27,461 nt of DNA from REEB95 sp035632055 (GTDB lineage Bacteria; Pseudomonadota; Alphaproteobacteria; ATCC43930; CGMCC-115725), in assembly GCA_035632055.1 (NCBI GenBank), contig DASQHO010000045.1, forward strand, positions 1 to 27,461, given 5' to 3'. Below are positions 6,800 through 14,352 of this stretch, in pieces. The first letter of the stretch is position 1. Each line of letters opens with the position of its first letter. The position numbers were made by a program, and so were the translations under genes. The notes under the pieces are model-generated. The model had not been told where the DNA came from, did no database searches, and saw only the letters and a program-made list of their open reading frames with translations.

Positions 6800-7516
6800 T
6801 TAGGCCGCCGCCAACGCCAGCGCCGACTTGAGGTCGACGCGGCCATCGTAAAGCGCGCGGCCGACGATCGCGCCCGGAATCCGTGCGGCCTTGAGTGCCG
6901 CCAAATCGTCGAGCGAGGCAATGCCGCCCGAGGCGATCACCGGCGTCTTGAGCGCACGGGCGAGCGCCGCCGTCGCATCGACATTGACGCCCTGCAGCGC
7001 GCCGTCGCGGTCGATGTCGGTGTAAATGATCGCGGCCGCGCCCGCGTCTTCGAAGCGCCGGGCCAGATCGAGTGCGGCGATCGCCGAGGTTTCGGCCCAA
7101 CCTTCGACGGCGACCTTGCCGCTGCGCGCATCGATGCCAAGGGCTACCCGGCTCGGCCAGCGCCGGCAAGCATCGCGCACCAGATTCGGATTCTTGACCG
7201 CAGCAGTCCCCAACACGGCCCGCGCCACGCCCTTTTCAAGCCAGGCTTCGAGCGTCGCCGCGTCGCGGATGCCGCCGCCGAGCTGCACCTTCACCGGCGC
7301 CGCCTTGACGATCGCTTCGACCGCCGCCGCATTGCGCGGTTTGCCGGCGAAGGCACCGTCGAGATCGACGACGTGGATCCATGCCGCGCCGGCGGCAGCG
7401 AAGCTGCGCGCCTGCGCCGCCGGATCGTCATTGAAGACCGTTGCGCTATCCATCGCGCCGCGCACCAGGCGCACGCAGCGTCCGTCCTTGAGGTCGATCG
7501 CAGGGTAGATGATCAC
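6800..7516 (-). CDS. hisA: ProFAR isomerase (phosphoribosylformimino-AICAR-P isomerase)
   Basis: Protein of 238 residues, a TIM barrel. The catalytic residues are D8 in YPAIDLKDG and D129 in ALGIDAR, with phosphate loops QLGGGIR (78-84) and IASGGIA near the C-terminus. It isomerises ProFAR to PRFAR, the substrate for HisHF. The GTG at 7516 is chosen over an in-frame GTG at 7525: it gives the family N-terminus (MIIYPAIDL), and its GTGA overlaps the hisH stop by 4 bases, the usual arrangement for coupled genes. Confidence 0.95.
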   Translation of the reverse strand: MIIYPAIDLKDGRCVRLVRGAMDSATVFNDDPAAQARSFAAAGAAWIHVVDLDGAFAGKPRNAAAVEAIVKAAPVKVQLGGGIRDAATLEAWLEKGVARAVLGTAAVKNPNLVRDACRRWPSRVALGIDARSGKVAVEGWAETSAIAALDLARRFEDAGAAAIIYTDIDRDGALQGVNVDATAALARALKTPVIASGGIASLDDLAALKAARIPGAIVGRALYDGRVDLKSALALAAA

Positions 7517-8154
7517 GGTTTCCACCGCAGGAAGTTGGCGATCAGCCGTAGCCCGGTCGCCTGGCTTTTTTCGGGGTGGAATTGGACGCCGAATAGATTA
7601 TCACGCCCGACTGCGGCTGTGATCGGCCCGCCATAGTCGACCGTCGCCATGACGTGACGTTGCTCGCGTGCCGCGAGCTGGTACGAGTGGACGAAATAGG
7701 CGTGGTCGCCATTTTTGAGGCCCGCGAGGAGCGGATGCGCCGCCGCAAGCTTGAGTTCGTTCCAGCCCATGTGCGGGATTTTGAGCGCCGGATCACCCGG
7801 TGCGATCGGCACCACCTCGCCCGGAATCCAGCCGAGGCCGTCTACGGTTTCGAATTCGCGCCCGACCGTCGCCATCAGCTGCATGCCGACGCAGATGCCG
7901 AGAAACGGCCGGCCGCGGGCGATCACCGCCTCTTGCAGCGCCGCGATCATGCCCGGCAGCGCGGCCAGGCCGCGCTTGCAGTCGGCGAAGGCGCCGACGC
8001 CCGGCAGCACGATGCGATCGGCGGCGGCAAGCGCGCGCGCATCGCCGGTGACCGTCACCGTCGCATCCAGTCCTTGCTCACGCGCCGCGCGTTCAAACGC
8101 CTTCGCGGCCGAGCGCAGATTGCCCGAGCCGTAATCGATCAGCACCGTCGACAT
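7513..8154 (-). CDS. hisH: Imidazole glycerol phosphate synthase, glutamine amidotransferase subunit
   Basis: Protein of 213 residues, class I glutamine amidotransferase. The catalytic triad is C88 (in FLGICVGMQ), H193 and E195 (in QFHPEKS). The PGVGAF loop at 51-56 is also typical. It supplies ammonia to HisF. The ATG shares one base with the hisB TGA, and its own stop overlaps the hisA start. Many related genomes carry a small DUF2628 gene between hisH and hisA; it is absent here. Confidence 0.97.
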   Translation of the reverse strand: MSTVLIDYGSGNLRSAAKAFERAAREQGLDATVTVTGDARALAAADRIVLPGVGAFADCKRGLAALPGMIAALQEAVIARGRPFLGICVGMQLMATVGREFETVDGLGWIPGEVVPIAPGDPALKIPHMGWNELKLAAAHPLLAGLKNGDHAYFVHSYQLAAREQRHVMATVDYGGPITAAVGRDNLFGVQFHPEKSQATGLRLIANFLRWKP

Positions 8155-8807
8155 CAGAGGCTTCCGCCGAGCACGCCCTTGGTCGAAGGCACCGCACCGG
8201 CGCGGCGTGGATCGATCGCAACCGCCTGGCGCAACGCCCGCGCCAGACCCTTGAAGCAGGATTCGATGATGTGGTGGTTGTTCTCGCCGTAGAGATTCTC
8301 GACGTGCAGCGTCACACCGGCCGACTGGGCGAAGGCCTGGAACCATTCCTTGAACAGCTCGCTGTCCATCTCGCCGAGCTTCGGCTTCGATAGCTTCACC
8401 TTCCAGATCAGGTAGGGCCGGTTCGAGGCGTCGAGCGCGACACGCGTCAGCGTCTCGTCCATCGGCACCATCGCTTCGCCCCAGCGACCGATGCCGGCGC
8501 GGTCACCGAGCGCGCGCGCAATTGCCTCGCCGACGACATAGCCCGAATCTTCGGTGGTGTGATGTTGGTCGATGTGCAGGTCGCCTTGGCCCTCGAGTTC
8601 GATATCGATCAGGCTGTGCCGGGACAGCTGATCGAGCATGTGATCGAGGAAGCCGATGCCGGTATGTATGTTCGCCCGGCCGGCGCCATCGAGATTGACG
8701 CGTGCACGGATGCGGGTCTCGCGCGTCGTGCGCTCGACTTCGGCGACGCGCCCCTTCGGCATCGTGCGGCCGCGCTTGGCCTTCGCTTTGGCGGTGGTTT
8801 TCGCCAT
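8154..8807 (-). CDS. hisB: Imidazoleglycerol-phosphate dehydratase
   Basis: Protein of 217 residues, monofunctional (no phosphatase domain). The manganese-binding motifs are HHTTED at 82-87 and the later HHIIES, with GFLDHMLDQ at 52-60. It dehydrates imidazole glycerol phosphate to imidazole acetol phosphate. The first ~20 residues form a Lys/Ala/Arg-rich extension (KTTAKAKAKRGR) beyond the usual start. The ATG at 8807 has an AAGGAG ribosome binding site 9 bases upstream, so the extension is probably translated. First gene of the hisB-H-A-F operon, divergent from hslV. Confidence 0.96.
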   Translation of the reverse strand: MAKTTAKAKAKRGRTMPKGRVAEVERTTRETRIRARVNLDGAGRANIHTGIGFLDHMLDQLSRHSLIDIELEGQGDLHIDQHHTTEDSGYVVGEAIARALGDRAGIGRWGEAMVPMDETLTRVALDASNRPYLIWKVKLSKPKLGEMDSELFKEWFQAFAQSAGVTLHVENLYGENNHHIIESCFKGLARALRQAVAIDPRRAGAVPSTKGVLGGSL

Positions 8808-8877
8808 CGAAATCAACTCCTTGCCGCGGTCTTGTAGCAGGCGTGCCCGCGCCGTACCAGCGCAGCCCGCTCTGTGG

Positions 8878-8905
8878 CTTGATTAACGCCGCCCGCTGCC
8901 TACAT
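8878..8905 (+). promoter_or_regulatory. Candidate RpoH (heat-shock sigma) promoter for hslVU
   Basis: CTTGAT at 8878-8883 and CTACAT at 8900-8905 are separated by 16 bases. This resembles the alphaproteobacterial RpoH consensus CTTGA(C)-N16/17-C(T/C)TATAT-like. Transcription would start near 8912, about 25 bases before the hslV ATG, and AAAGGG lies just before the start codon. hslVU is a classic heat-shock operon. The match is by eye. Confidence 0.6.
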
Positions 8906-8936
8906 TTAGGGCCGTTTCCTGCCTCGAAAGGGCCCC

Positions 8937-9494
8937 ATGCAAGATCAGAACGCGGCGTCCTGGCACGGCACCACGATCCTGTCCGTGCGCAAGGGCGGCA
9001 AAGTCGTGATCGCCGGCGACGGTCAGGTCACGATGGGGAGCACCATCATCAAGTCGAACGCCAAGAAGTTGCGCCGGCTTGGCGGCAATACGGTGCTCGC
9101 CGGTTTCGCCGGCTCGACCGCGGACGCATTTGCGCTGTTCGAGCGGCTCGAAGGCAAGCTCGAGGAATATCCGCGCCAACTTACCCGCGCCTGCGTCGAG
9201 CTTGCCAAGGATTGGCGCACCGACCGGCTGTTGCGCCGGCTCGAGGCCATGATGGCGGTGGCCGACAAAGAGGTTTCGCTGGTGCTGTCCGGCACCGGCG
9301 ACGTGCTGGAGCCCGAAAGCGGCATCATCGGCATCGGCTCCGGCGGGCCCTATGCGCTCGCCGCGGCACGCGCCTTATTCGACCGTCCCGACCTCGACGC
9401 CGAGGCCATCGTCCGCAAATCGATGGTGATCGCTGCCGACATCTGCATCTACACGAACCGCAACATCACGCTGGAATCGCTCGATACGCAATGA
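8937..9494 (+). CDS. hslV: ATP-dependent protease HslVU, peptidase subunit
   Basis: Protein of 185 residues. The proteasome-beta-type nucleophile is T12 in the HG-TTILSVRK motif. The first 11 residues therefore form a propeptide, expected to be removed autocatalytically at Gly11-Thr12, unlike E. coli HslV where only Met is removed. GDGQVTMG, AGFAGSTADAF, AKDWRTDR and GSGGPYALAAARAL are family hallmarks. HslV forms a double hexamer that degrades unfolded proteins fed by HslU. Its TGA overlaps the hslU ATG (ATGA). The gene is preceded by a heat-shock-like promoter. Confidence 0.97.
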   Translation: MQDQNAASWHGTTILSVRKGGKVVIAGDGQVTMGSTIIKSNAKKLRRLGGNTVLAGFAGSTADAFALFERLEGKLEEYPRQLTRACVELAKDWRTDRLLRRLEAMMAVADKEVSLVLSGTGDVLEPESGIIGIGSGGPYALAAARALFDRPDLDAEAIVRKSMVIAADICIYTNRNITLESLDTQ

Positions 9495-10807
9495 ACGCCG
9501 CTTTCAGTCCGCGCGAAATCGTTTCCGAACTCGATCGCCATATCGTCGGCCAGAACGACGCCAAGCGCGCCGTCGCCATCGCCTTGCGCAACCGCTGGCG
9601 GCGTCAGCAGCTGCCGCCCGAGCTGCGCGACGAGGTGCTGCCCAAGAATATCCTGATGATCGGACCCACCGGCATCGGCAAGACCGAGATCGCCCGGCGG
9701 CTGGCCAAGCTGGCGCAGGCGCCTTTCATCAAGGTCGAAGCCACCAAGTTCACCGAAGTCGGCTATGTCGGCCGCGATGTCGAGCAGATCGTGCGCGACC
9801 TGCTCGAAGTCTCGTTGGGGCTGACGCGTGACCGCCTGCGCAATGATGTGAACAGCAAAGCTGAGGTCGCTGCGGAGGACCGCGTGCTCGATGTGCTGGT
9901 CGGTCCGGGCGCCGGTCCCGATACGCGCACCAAATTCCGCCGTATGCTGCGGGCGGGCGAGCTCGACGACAAGGAAGTCGAGATCCAGGTCCAGGATGCG
10001 GGCGGCTCGACGCCGACAATCGACATTCCCGGCATGCCCGGCGCGCAGGTCGGGATGATCAATCTCGGCGATATCTTCGGCAAGCTTGGCGGCGGCCGAA
10101 CCAAGCCGCGACGCATGACTGTCGCCGAGGCACAGCCGGTTCTGCTGCGCGAGGAAAGCGACAAGCTGCTCGACCAGGAGAAGGTGGTGAAGGAAGCGAT
10201 CGCCGCTGCCGAGCAGAGCGGCATTGTCTTTATCGACGAGCTCGACAAGATCGCCGGCCGCAGCGGCGAGCGTATCGTCGGCGACGTCAGCCGCGAAGGC
10301 GTGCAACGCGACCTGCTGCCGCTGATCGAGGGCACGACAGTGGCAACCAAGCACGGCGCGGTGAAGACCGACCACATCCTCTTCATCGCCTCGGGTGCGT
10401 TCCATCTGGCCAAGCCGTCGGACCTGCTGCCTGAGCTGCAAGGCCGGCTGCCGATCCGCGTCGAGCTCAAGCCGCTGACGCGCGACGATTTCCGCCGCAT
10501 CCTGACCGAGCCAGAGGCGAGCCTGATCAAGCAGTACAAGGCGCTGCTCGCGACCGAGAACGTCACGCTCGACTTCAAGGCAGAGGCGATCGAGGAGATT
10601 GCGGCGCTGGCCGAGGAGATTAACACCAGCGTCGAGAACATCGGTGCGCGCCGGTTGCACACCGTGCTCGAACGGCTGCTCGAGGAAGCGAGCTACACGG
10701 CGTCGGACCAGCCGCCCGGCACCGTGCTGGCAATCGACCGTGACTACGTGCGCACGCGCGTAGGAGCGCTCGCCAAGAACGCCGACCTATCGAAGTTCAT
10801 TCTGTAA
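9491..10807 (+). CDS. hslU: ATP-dependent protease HslVU, ATPase subunit
   Basis: Protein of 438 residues, a AAA+ unfoldase. Walker A is GPTGIGKT at 58-65, the pore loop is GYVGRD at 91-96, and Walker B is FIDELDK with D249 and E250. The intermediate I-domain lies between them, and ENIGARRLHTVLER is the sensor-2 region. The C-terminal tail SKFIL inserts into HslV to activate it. The ATG overlaps the hslV stop, so the pair is made in balanced amounts. The AAGGGCGT hairpin downstream has no T-run on this strand and probably serves the convergent cold-shock gene. Confidence 0.97.
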   Translation: MNAAFSPREIVSELDRHIVGQNDAKRAVAIALRNRWRRQQLPPELRDEVLPKNILMIGPTGIGKTEIARRLAKLAQAPFIKVEATKFTEVGYVGRDVEQIVRDLLEVSLGLTRDRLRNDVNSKAEVAAEDRVLDVLVGPGAGPDTRTKFRRMLRAGELDDKEVEIQVQDAGGSTPTIDIPGMPGAQVGMINLGDIFGKLGGGRTKPRRMTVAEAQPVLLREESDKLLDQEKVVKEAIAAAEQSGIVFIDELDKIAGRSGERIVGDVSREGVQRDLLPLIEGTTVATKHGAVKTDHILFIASGAFHLAKPSDLLPELQGRLPIRVELKPLTRDDFRRILTEPEASLIKQYKALLATENVTLDFKAEAIEEIAALAEEINTSVENIGARRLHTVLERLLEEASYTASDQPPGTVLAIDRDYVRTRVGALAKNADLSKFIL

Positions 10808-10824
10808 CTGGCCGCACGCGACGG

Positions 10825-10860
10825 AAAAGAAAAGGGCGTCCGGGGGAGCGGAACGCCCTT
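10825..10860 (-). terminator. Intrinsic terminator of the cold-shock gene
   Basis: A perfect 8-bp stem, AAGGGCGT at 10832-10839 with ACGCCCTT at 10853-10860, has a 13-base loop. On the minus strand it is followed by TTCTTTTCC, giving a U-rich tail. It lies 40 bases past the cold-shock gene stop. On the plus strand the hairpin could also slow hslU transcription, but there is no U-tract. Confidence 0.8.
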
Positions 10861-10900
10861 CAAGATCCGGCCGTTATCGGGGTGGCCGGTCGAAAGTCGA

Positions 10901-11107
10901 TTATTCGGCCAGCGCGAGATTGGCGGCGGCATCTTTGCCGCGATCGCGCGCAATCTCGTATTTCAGCTTTTGCCCCTCATTGAGCGTGCCCATGCCGGCG
11001 CGTTCGACCGCCGATATGTGGACGAAAACGTCCTTGCCGCCGTCCTGCGGACGGATAAAGCCGTAACCTTTCTGTGAGTTGAACCACTTCACTGTGCCGA
11101 TAGCCAA
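10901..11107 (-). CDS. Cold-shock domain protein (CspA family)
   Basis: Protein of 68 residues, one OB-fold cold-shock domain. RNP1 is KGYGFI at 13-18, RNP2 is VFVHI at 27-31, and GTVKWFN starts at 4. It binds single-stranded RNA or DNA and acts as an RNA chaperone in the cold or during stress. The start codon is TTG at 11107, giving the exact family N-terminus. A GGAG lies 7 bases upstream, and no ATG in frame fits. The gene has its own terminator downstream and a 207-base upstream gap with a strong hairpin, a plausible structured leader. Confidence 0.95.
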   Translation of the reverse strand: MAIGTVKWFNSQKGYGFIRPQDGGKDVFVHISAVERAGMGTLNEGQKLKYEIARDRGKDAAANLALAE

Positions 11108-11235
11108 GCTGGGTCTCCAAAGCGTCTAGTGCCGTGCACGCCCACGGCGGCGGCGTCAATCGGACGGTCGAGAGCAAGATCGCTGGCGATCGGAGGCGCA
11201 CGAACCGCAGATTGGGCAATAAAGCCTGCGGTGCT

Positions 11236-11266
11236 GCGGCGGCCGAAAACAACCGTTTTCCGCCGC
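11236..11266 (-). other. Strong hairpin upstream of the cold-shock gene
   Basis: In the 207-base gap (11108-11314) between xre and the cold-shock gene, GCGGCGG (11236-11242) pairs with CCGCCGC (11260-11266). AAAAC (11246-11250) pairs with GTTTT (11255-11259), with a CCG bulge and an AACC loop. No U-tract follows it on either strand. It may be part of the cold-shock mRNA leader or mark the 3' end of the lut-smr-xre transcript. I see no coding sequence in the gap. Confidence 0.5.
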
Positions 11267-11314
11267 TCTCCCGATTCTCCGGCAGCATTCTAGGGGAAAC
11301 CCGGAGTGGTTAGG

Positions 11315-11713
11315 TCAACGCGCATTCACCGCCCGCCGGCGGCGCAGTGGCGGCCCGGATGGCGCGGTGTTGAGCAGCTTGAGCAAACGTGTGACCTGTG
11401 CCGGCGGCAGCTTGCGGATGCGCTCGGAGAGAAGGTTCGCCAGCTCGGTCGCTTCGGCCGAAAGCCCGGCAGTATCGACGGTGATACGCGGATGCGAGAT
11501 GCGCGCGAGGCGCATCAGCTCGTCAGCCTCGTCCCAGATGATGCCGAGCTGGGCACAGATCGACACCACCATGGCGTGCGTCGGCCGACCGCGGCGTCCG
11601 TGCTCGAGCGCCGAGAGATAGGCCGCCGAGACACCCAGGTTTGCGGCCATGTCCTTGAGGCGAATGCCGCGCGCGGCGCGGATGGCGCGCAGCTTGATGC
11701 CGAACGGCGTCAT
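11315..11713 (-). CDS. XRE-family helix-turn-helix protein
   Basis: Protein of 132 residues. The Cro/C1-type helix-turn-helix is at about 3-65 (FGIKLRAIRAARGIRLKDMA, then GVSAAYLSALEHGRRG). A C-terminal helical region ends in a basic tail (LRRRRAVNAR). It is probably a DNA-binding regulator with unknown targets. The ATG at 11713 overlaps the smr TGA (ATGA), so it is translationally coupled to Smr. An smr-xre pair next to hslUV is common in Rhodospirillales, which suggests a conserved but undescribed link. It is not paired with a toxin gene here. Confidence 0.85.
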   Translation of the reverse strand: MTPFGIKLRAIRAARGIRLKDMAANLGVSAAYLSALEHGRRGRPTHAMVVSICAQLGIIWDEADELMRLARISHPRITVDTAGLSAEATELANLLSERIRKLPPAQVTRLLKLLNTAPSGPPLRRRRAVNAR

Positions 11714-12246
11714 GTTCGCACCGCCCGCTCGCGTGCCCGGCGCAGCAGGACGCAAAGCGCGCCGCTGCCGCCGAGCTGTGGCGGCGCCGGCGTCACCGCC
11801 AGGATGCGCGCGTGCGTCGCCGGCTCGGCCAGCCAGCGCGGCACCGCGGCGCGCAACACGCCTTCGCCGCTGCGACCTTTGCCGGTGATCACCAGTGCCA
11901 GGCGTGCGCCGTCGGCGGCGGCGGTTGCGATGAAGCGCACCAGCGCGCGATGGGCCGCTTCCTGCGTCAAGCCGTGTAAATCGAGGCGCGCGTCGACCCC
12001 CAGCTCGCCGCGTTTGATGCGTGTCAGGGTGCGGCGGTCGATGCCGCCGGCTGCGCGCGCGGATTTCGCGGCTTCACCGTGCAGGCGGGCGGCCGTGCGC
12101 ACTGGCGCGCCGCCATCGTGCGGTTCCGGCCGGCGCGGGATTGGCGGAGATTCTTCCGAAGCATGCCGCGCGGTTGGCAACGGCTTGACGCCGCGCATGG
12201 CGGCGCGCCACAGCGAACGATCCTCGTCCTTAAGCTGCCTCGCCAT
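11710..12246 (-). CDS. Smr-domain protein
   Basis: Protein of 178 residues. A basic, low-complexity N-terminal half (about 1-80) precedes a stand-alone Smr (small MutS-related) domain at about 86-172. Its motifs are LDLHG at 88-92, TGKG at 121-124, and GGSGAL at 159-164. Smr domains are endonucleases or nucleic-acid binders; bacterial stand-alone members have been linked to cleavage of RNA on stalled ribosomes and to DNA. The specific role here is unknown. The start overlaps the end of lutC by 17 bases, and its stop overlaps the xre start. Confidence 0.88.
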   Translation of the reverse strand: MARQLKDEDRSLWRAAMRGVKPLPTARHASEESPPIPRRPEPHDGGAPVRTAARLHGEAAKSARAAGGIDRRTLTRIKRGELGVDARLDLHGLTQEAAHRALVRFIATAAADGARLALVITGKGRSGEGVLRAAVPRWLAEPATHARILAVTPAPPQLGGSGALCVLLRRARERAVRT

Positions 12247-12934
12247 CGTCGATGAGCACGATGTGCAACCGGCGTGGCCCGTGCGCGCCGAGTTCGATCT
12301 TCTGCTCGATATCCGCGGTGCGCGACGGGCCGGTGATGAAGTTGACCGTGCGCGGCATGGCGAGGCTGCCGTCGCGGCCGCGCGCCGAGCGCAACCGATC
12401 CCAACCGTCTTCGTAAGCCGCGACCACTTGGCTCGCTCGCAGCACGACGATGTGCGTGTCGGGCAGGAAATTGTTGCGTGTCGGGCCGGCGGCGCCGGAG
12501 TGCAGCATCAAGGTTCCGGTCTCCGCGACGGCGGCAAAGCAGGCGGTGACGCCGACCGGGTCGGAATCTTCGGCGACGCCACGCCTGGTTTCGAGCAGCG
12601 GCCGCTCGGCCCACGGCAGCGCATCGAGCGCCGGATCGGGCGCCCGCACCAGCCGCGCCGGCAAATTGAGCCGTGTCAAATAATCGGTAATCGCCGCCGG
12701 CACTTCGTTCGCGTGCCGGACGCGCGCGACCGTGGCGTTCACCGCTTCGGCCATTTTGACGAAGAGCTCAACCTGGCCGCGCGGCGGCAACGTCCGCGCG
12801 CGCGCCGGAATCAGATTGCGGCGGTGCGCTGCTAGGCGGGCTTCGCACGCTGCTGCGGCTTCCGGCGCAAGCGGCCCGCGTTTGAGCGAGCGGCGGATCG
12901 AATTGAGGACCAGATCGCGCGAGCTGTTCATCAT
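12230..12934 (-). CDS. lutC: Lactate utilisation protein C (LUD domain)
   Basis: Protein of 234 residues with a LUD (DUF162) domain over about 80-230. Visible parts are VGVTACFAAVAETGTLML, the RNNFLPDTHIVV segment and the C-terminal GPSRTADIEQKIELGAHGP motif. LutC is the third part of the LutABC L-lactate oxidation complex, which feeds electrons from lactate into the respiratory chain. The ATG at 12934 overlaps the lutB TGA as ATGA; a second ATG follows immediately. The order lutA-lutB-lutC with overlapping ends strongly supports the call. Confidence 0.92.
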   Translation of the reverse strand: MMNSSRDLVLNSIRRSLKRGPLAPEAAAACEARLAAHRRNLIPARARTLPPRGQVELFVKMAEAVNATVARVRHANEVPAAITDYLTRLNLPARLVRAPDPALDALPWAERPLLETRRGVAEDSDPVGVTACFAAVAETGTLMLHSGAAGPTRNNFLPDTHIVVLRASQVVAAYEDGWDRLRSARGRDGSLAMPRTVNFITGPSRTADIEQKIELGAHGPRRLHIVLIDDGEAA

Positions 12935-14352
12935 GATTTCCGTTGCCCTTGGCGTTCCGCCCACAGGCTCATGAAGCTGCGGCCTTCGGGTGCCGGCATA
13001 TCGCGCGTGCGCGTCCAGCCCGCCGCAAAGGGCAGCGCGCGGAAGCGGCCGCGGCCAATATAGGCCAGAACGCGGGCGCCGACGTCCGCGACCCGACGAT
13101 AGAGCGCCGGTCGGCGCGCGAAGAACCCCCATACGGCGAGGCCGAGGCGATAAGCGGGCGGTGGCAGATGGCGCTGGAACTCGCGCTCGCGCCAATGGCG
13201 CATCATCTTCGGCAGCGGGATTTTCATCGGACAGACGCTTTCGCACTGGCCGCAAAAGGTCGAGGCGTTGGGCAGGTTGCCGGCCTGTTCGACGCCGATC
13301 AGCGACGGCGTCAGCACCGAGCCCATCGGTCCGGGATAAACCCAGCCATAGCTCTGGCCGCCAATCGCGCGATAGACCGGGCAATGGTTGAGACAGGCGG
13401 CGCAGCGGATGCAGCGCAGCATGTCCTCGAATTCGCCGCCCAAGAGCGCACTGCGGCCGTTGTCGAGCAACACGACGTGATATTCGCCGGGGCCGTCGGC
13501 GTCGTCGCGGCGGCGCGGTCCGGTCGAGACCGTCGTGTAGGACGAGAATTCCTGACCGGTGGCCGAACGCGCCAGCAACCGCAGGATCGTGGTCGCATCC
13601 TCGAGCGTCGGCACAACCTTCTCGAGCGAGGCGAGCACGATGTGCGCCTTGGGCAGCGTCTGCGTCAGGTCACCGTTGCCCTCGTTGGTGACGATGATGC
13701 TCGACCCGGTTTCGGCGACGAGGAAATTGGCGCCGGTGATGCCGACATCGGCGGCGAGGAAACGCGGCCGCAGGACCGCACGCGCCTCATCGCACATCTG
13801 GCGCGAATCGTTGAGCGGCCGCTCCGCATCAAGATCGCGATGAGTCTCGCGGAACGACTGCGCGATCTGCTCCTTCACCAGATGGACGGCGGGCGCGATG
13901 ATGTGGCTCGGCGGCTCGTGGCGGATCTGGATGATATATTCGCCAAGATCGGTTTCGACCGGCGTAACGCCGTTGGCTTCAAGAAAGTCGTTGACGCCCA
14001 TCTCCTCGCCGATCATCGACTTGCCCTTGGTGGCGGTCTTGGCGCCGAGGCGCCGGCAGATTGCGAGCACGGTTTCGTTGGCTTCGGCGGCGTTGCGGCA
14101 CCAATGGACTTGTCCGCCGTTGGCGATCACCTTCTGCTCGAAGGCTTCGAGATAAAAGTCGAGATGCGCCAGCGCGTCCTTCTTGATCGCCACCGCCTGC
14201 TCGCGCAACTCCTCCCATTCCGGCAGCTGCGATACTGCATGGGCCCGGCGCTCGGCAAAGCCGGTGCGTAAATTGACCATTGCCCGTTGCAGATTGGGAT
14301 CGCCGAGCGCGTGGCGCGCGTTGGCTTTGAAAGCGCGGCTGGTCGCCTTCAT
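12931..14352 (-). CDS. lutB: Lactate utilisation iron-sulfur protein B
   Basis: Protein of 473 residues. The N-terminal LUD domain (about 70-300) is followed by a ferredoxin-like domain with C314-x2-C317-x2-C320-x3-C324-P and C367-x2-C370-x3-C374-P, ligands for two 4Fe-4S clusters. A C-terminal LutB-specific tail follows. It carries electrons in the LutABC complex at the cytoplasmic face of the membrane. The ATG at 14352 overlaps the lutA stop (ATGA). The frame is open further upstream, but that extension is very Arg-rich, inside lutA, and not part of the family. Confidence 0.95.
   Translation of the reverse strand: MKATSRAFKANARHALGDPNLQRAMVNLRTGFAERRAHAVSQLPEWEELREQAVAIKKDALAHLDFYLEAFEQKVIANGGQVHWCRNAAEANETVLAICRRLGAKTATKGKSMIGEEMGVNDFLEANGVTPVETDLGEYIIQIRHEPPSHIIAPAVHLVKEQIAQSFRETHRDLDAERPLNDSRQMCDEARAVLRPRFLAADVGITGANFLVAETGSSIIVTNEGNGDLTQTLPKAHIVLASLEKVVPTLEDATTILRLLARSATGQEFSSYTTVSTGPRRRDDADGPGEYHVVLLDNGRSALLGGEFEDMLRCIRCAACLNHCPVYRAIGGQSYGWVYPGPMGSVLTPSLIGVEQAGNLPNASTFCGQCESVCPMKIPLPKMMRHWREREFQRHLPPPAYRLGLAVWGFFARRPALYRRVADVGARVLAYIGRGRFRALPFAAGWTRTRDMPAPEGRSFMSLWAERQGQRKS

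Noticed and set aside
6260..7636. 458-codon plus-strand frame opposite hisF and hisA
   Set aside because: Shadow frame; hisF and hisA have intact catalytic residues and coupled starts on the other strand.
10977..11288. Minus-strand frame overlapping the cold-shock gene
   Set aside because: It runs through the cold-shock gene in another frame; the cold-shock domain is complete and explains the region.
12943..14271. 442-codon plus-strand frame opposite lutB
   Set aside because: Antisense to a gene with two complete cysteine clusters; no domain seen in the product.
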